Source: Janthinobacterium sp. 344 (GTDB taxonomy: Bacteria > Pseudomonadota > Gammaproteobacteria > Burkholderiales > Burkholderiaceae_D). Taken from it: a DNA stretch of 64,000 nt. Where the stretch lies: contig NZ_FOKL01000005.1 of the NCBI RefSeq assembly GCF_900112025.1, positions 372,001 to 436,000 on the forward strand, in the 5' to 3' direction. Both the position numbers and the translations under genes were made by a program. Below are positions 63,243 through 64,000 of the stretch, one piece after another. The notes beneath the pieces are model-generated. The model worked only from the letters and a program-made list of their open reading frames with translations. It did no database searches and was not told where the DNA came from. Position 1 is the first letter of the stretch; the number at the start of each line of letters is the position of its first letter.

Positions 63243-63926
63243 ATGAGTTCAATAATGATTCCCGACGTCGCCCTGGTCGACAATACCGAACAACGCACGC
63301 CGCTGGTGCTCGTGCTCGATTGCTCCGGCAGCATGGATGGCGAACCCATTTCCTTGCTGAACGAAGGCCTGGCCTTGCTGGAACAGGAACTCAAGTCCGA
63401 CGTGATCGCCGCCAAGCGCGTGCGCATCCTGGTGATTCAATATGGGGCGCACGATGAAGCCGTGGTCGCCAGCAACTGGTGCGACGCCATGGATTTCACG
63501 GCGCCCCGGTTGGAAGCGAACGGCACCACGCCGACCGGCGCCGCCGTCGAGCTGGCCCTGGCCGAGATCGAGCAGGAAAAGCAGCGCTTCCGCCAGGCGG
63601 GCGTGGCCTACACGCGGCCGTGGCTGTTCCTGATGTCGGACGGCGAGCCGACGGACCGCTGGCAGCACGGCGCCGAGCAGGCGCGCGCGGCCGAACAGGC
63701 CAATAAAGTGGCGATCTTCCCCATCGGCGTGGGCGACCACGCGAATATCGCTACCCTGGGGCAGTTTTCCAGCCGGGGCGAACGGGGCGTGAAGCAGCTG
63801 AAAGGCTTGCAGTTCCGCGAACTGTTCCTGTGGCTGAGCGCCAGCATGCAAGTGGTGTCGCAATCGCGCCCAGGCGCGCAGGCGCAGCTGGCGTCGACGG
63901 ACGGCTGGTCCGTTGTGAATACGTGA
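63243..63926 (+). CDS. terY: VWA-domain protein, TerY-like
   Basis: A 227-residue von Willebrand A domain. The metal-ion site has LVLDCSGSMDG (DxSxS, about residues 22-32), a Thr in TTPTGAAVE near 98 and FLMSDGEPTD near 130. This is the TerY layout. The gene start just downstream looks like a PP2C phosphatase, which forms the TerY-phosphatase-kinase triad in Ter systems. The ATG at 63243 is preferred to a TTG two codons earlier. The interval 62918-63242 holds a short inverted repeat TCATTC/GAATGA and no other gene. Confidence 0.85.
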   Translation: MSSIMIPDVALVDNTEQRTPLVLVLDCSGSMDGEPISLLNEGLALLEQELKSDVIAAKRVRILVIQYGAHDEAVVASNWCDAMDFTAPRLEANGTTPTGAAVELALAEIEQEKQRFRQAGVAYTRPWLFLMSDGEPTDRWQHGAEQARAAEQANKVAIFPIGVGDHANIATLGQFSSRGERGVKQLKGLQFRELFLWLSASMQVVSQSRPGAQAQLASTDGWSVVNT

Positions 63927-63940
63927 AAGCGCGCTGATCC

Positions 63941-64000
63941 ATGACTGCCGTACAGCATCCATGGCGCGTGTTCGGCGCCTCCGTCACGGGCAAGGCGCAC
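63941..64000 (+). CDS. Start of a probable PP2C-type phosphatase (partial)
   Basis: Only 20 codons are in the window: MTAVQHPWRVFGASVTGKAH. PWRVFGASVTGKAH is like the opening of the PP2C phosphatases that follow TerY genes. It starts 14 bases after the terY stop. The rest is outside the window, so the call is from context. Confidence 0.5.
   Translation, partial: MTAVQHPWRVFGASVTGKAH

Overview
The window is about 64 kb of GC-rich bacterial chromosome carrying mostly core genes. The order tRNA-Leu(UAG), tig, clpP, clpX, lon, hupB, two tRNA-Asp, ppiD, together with hpnCDE, a PurL of about 1,345 residues and a kbl/tdh threonine pathway, points to a betaproteobacterium of the Oxalobacteraceae, most like Janthinobacterium or Massilia. 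This assignment is inference from gene content and composition; no search was run.

Layout. 0-6.6 kb: threonine catabolism (kbl end, tdh), serine deaminase sdaA, an SMC-like ATPase, then thrC-moeA-moaD. 6.6-18.1 kb: a small membrane protein, a flavoprotein, a three-gene minus-strand unit (54-aa membrane protein, DUF1700, DUF2807), the squalene operon hpnC-hpnD-hpnE, and a divergent RND efflux pair. 18.4-30.2 kb: tRNA-Leu, then a minus-strand pair (60-aa peptide plus a HExxH enzyme) lying between that tRNA and the protein quality-control block tig-clpP-clpX-lon-hupB-tRNA-Asp x2-ppiD. 30.3-42.9 kb: tesA/ybbA divergent pair, NAD(P)HX repair, a fused 5-oxoprolinase, a convergent four-gene oligopeptide-type ABC operon, and an AraC regulator. 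43-48.1 kb: zinc alcohol dehydrogenase, PQQ glucose dehydrogenase with its TetR regulator, and a VOC protein. 48.2-52.6 kb: a stand-alone PatG C-terminal-domain protein preceded by a possible peptide gene, a TPR response regulator and a diguanylate cyclase. 52.8-64 kb: purL, an AT-rich OLD-family nuclease, an Amj-like lipid II flippase, TerB-like protein, a lipoprotein, a LuxR-type regulator with a coupled micro-ORF, a small secreted protein, and the start of a TerY/PP2C module that runs off the end.

Most notable: two compact gene pairs that look like minimal RiPP (ribosomally made, post-translationally modified peptide) loci. One is an alpha-ketoglutarate/HExxH-type enzyme with a 60-residue peptide ending in a His/Asp-rich tail (18,547-20,251). 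The other is a PatG C-terminal domain protein, normally the tail of a cyanobactin protease, with a Cys-containing small ORF directly upstream (48,277-49,455). Neither has a transporter or protease beside it. The window also holds four copies of a perfect 12+3+12 palindrome between genes, a second widespread-looking inverted repeat, a candidate small RNA upstream of ppiD, and plausible operators for the AraC and TetR regulators. No CRISPR array, rRNA, insertion sequence or prophage gene was seen.
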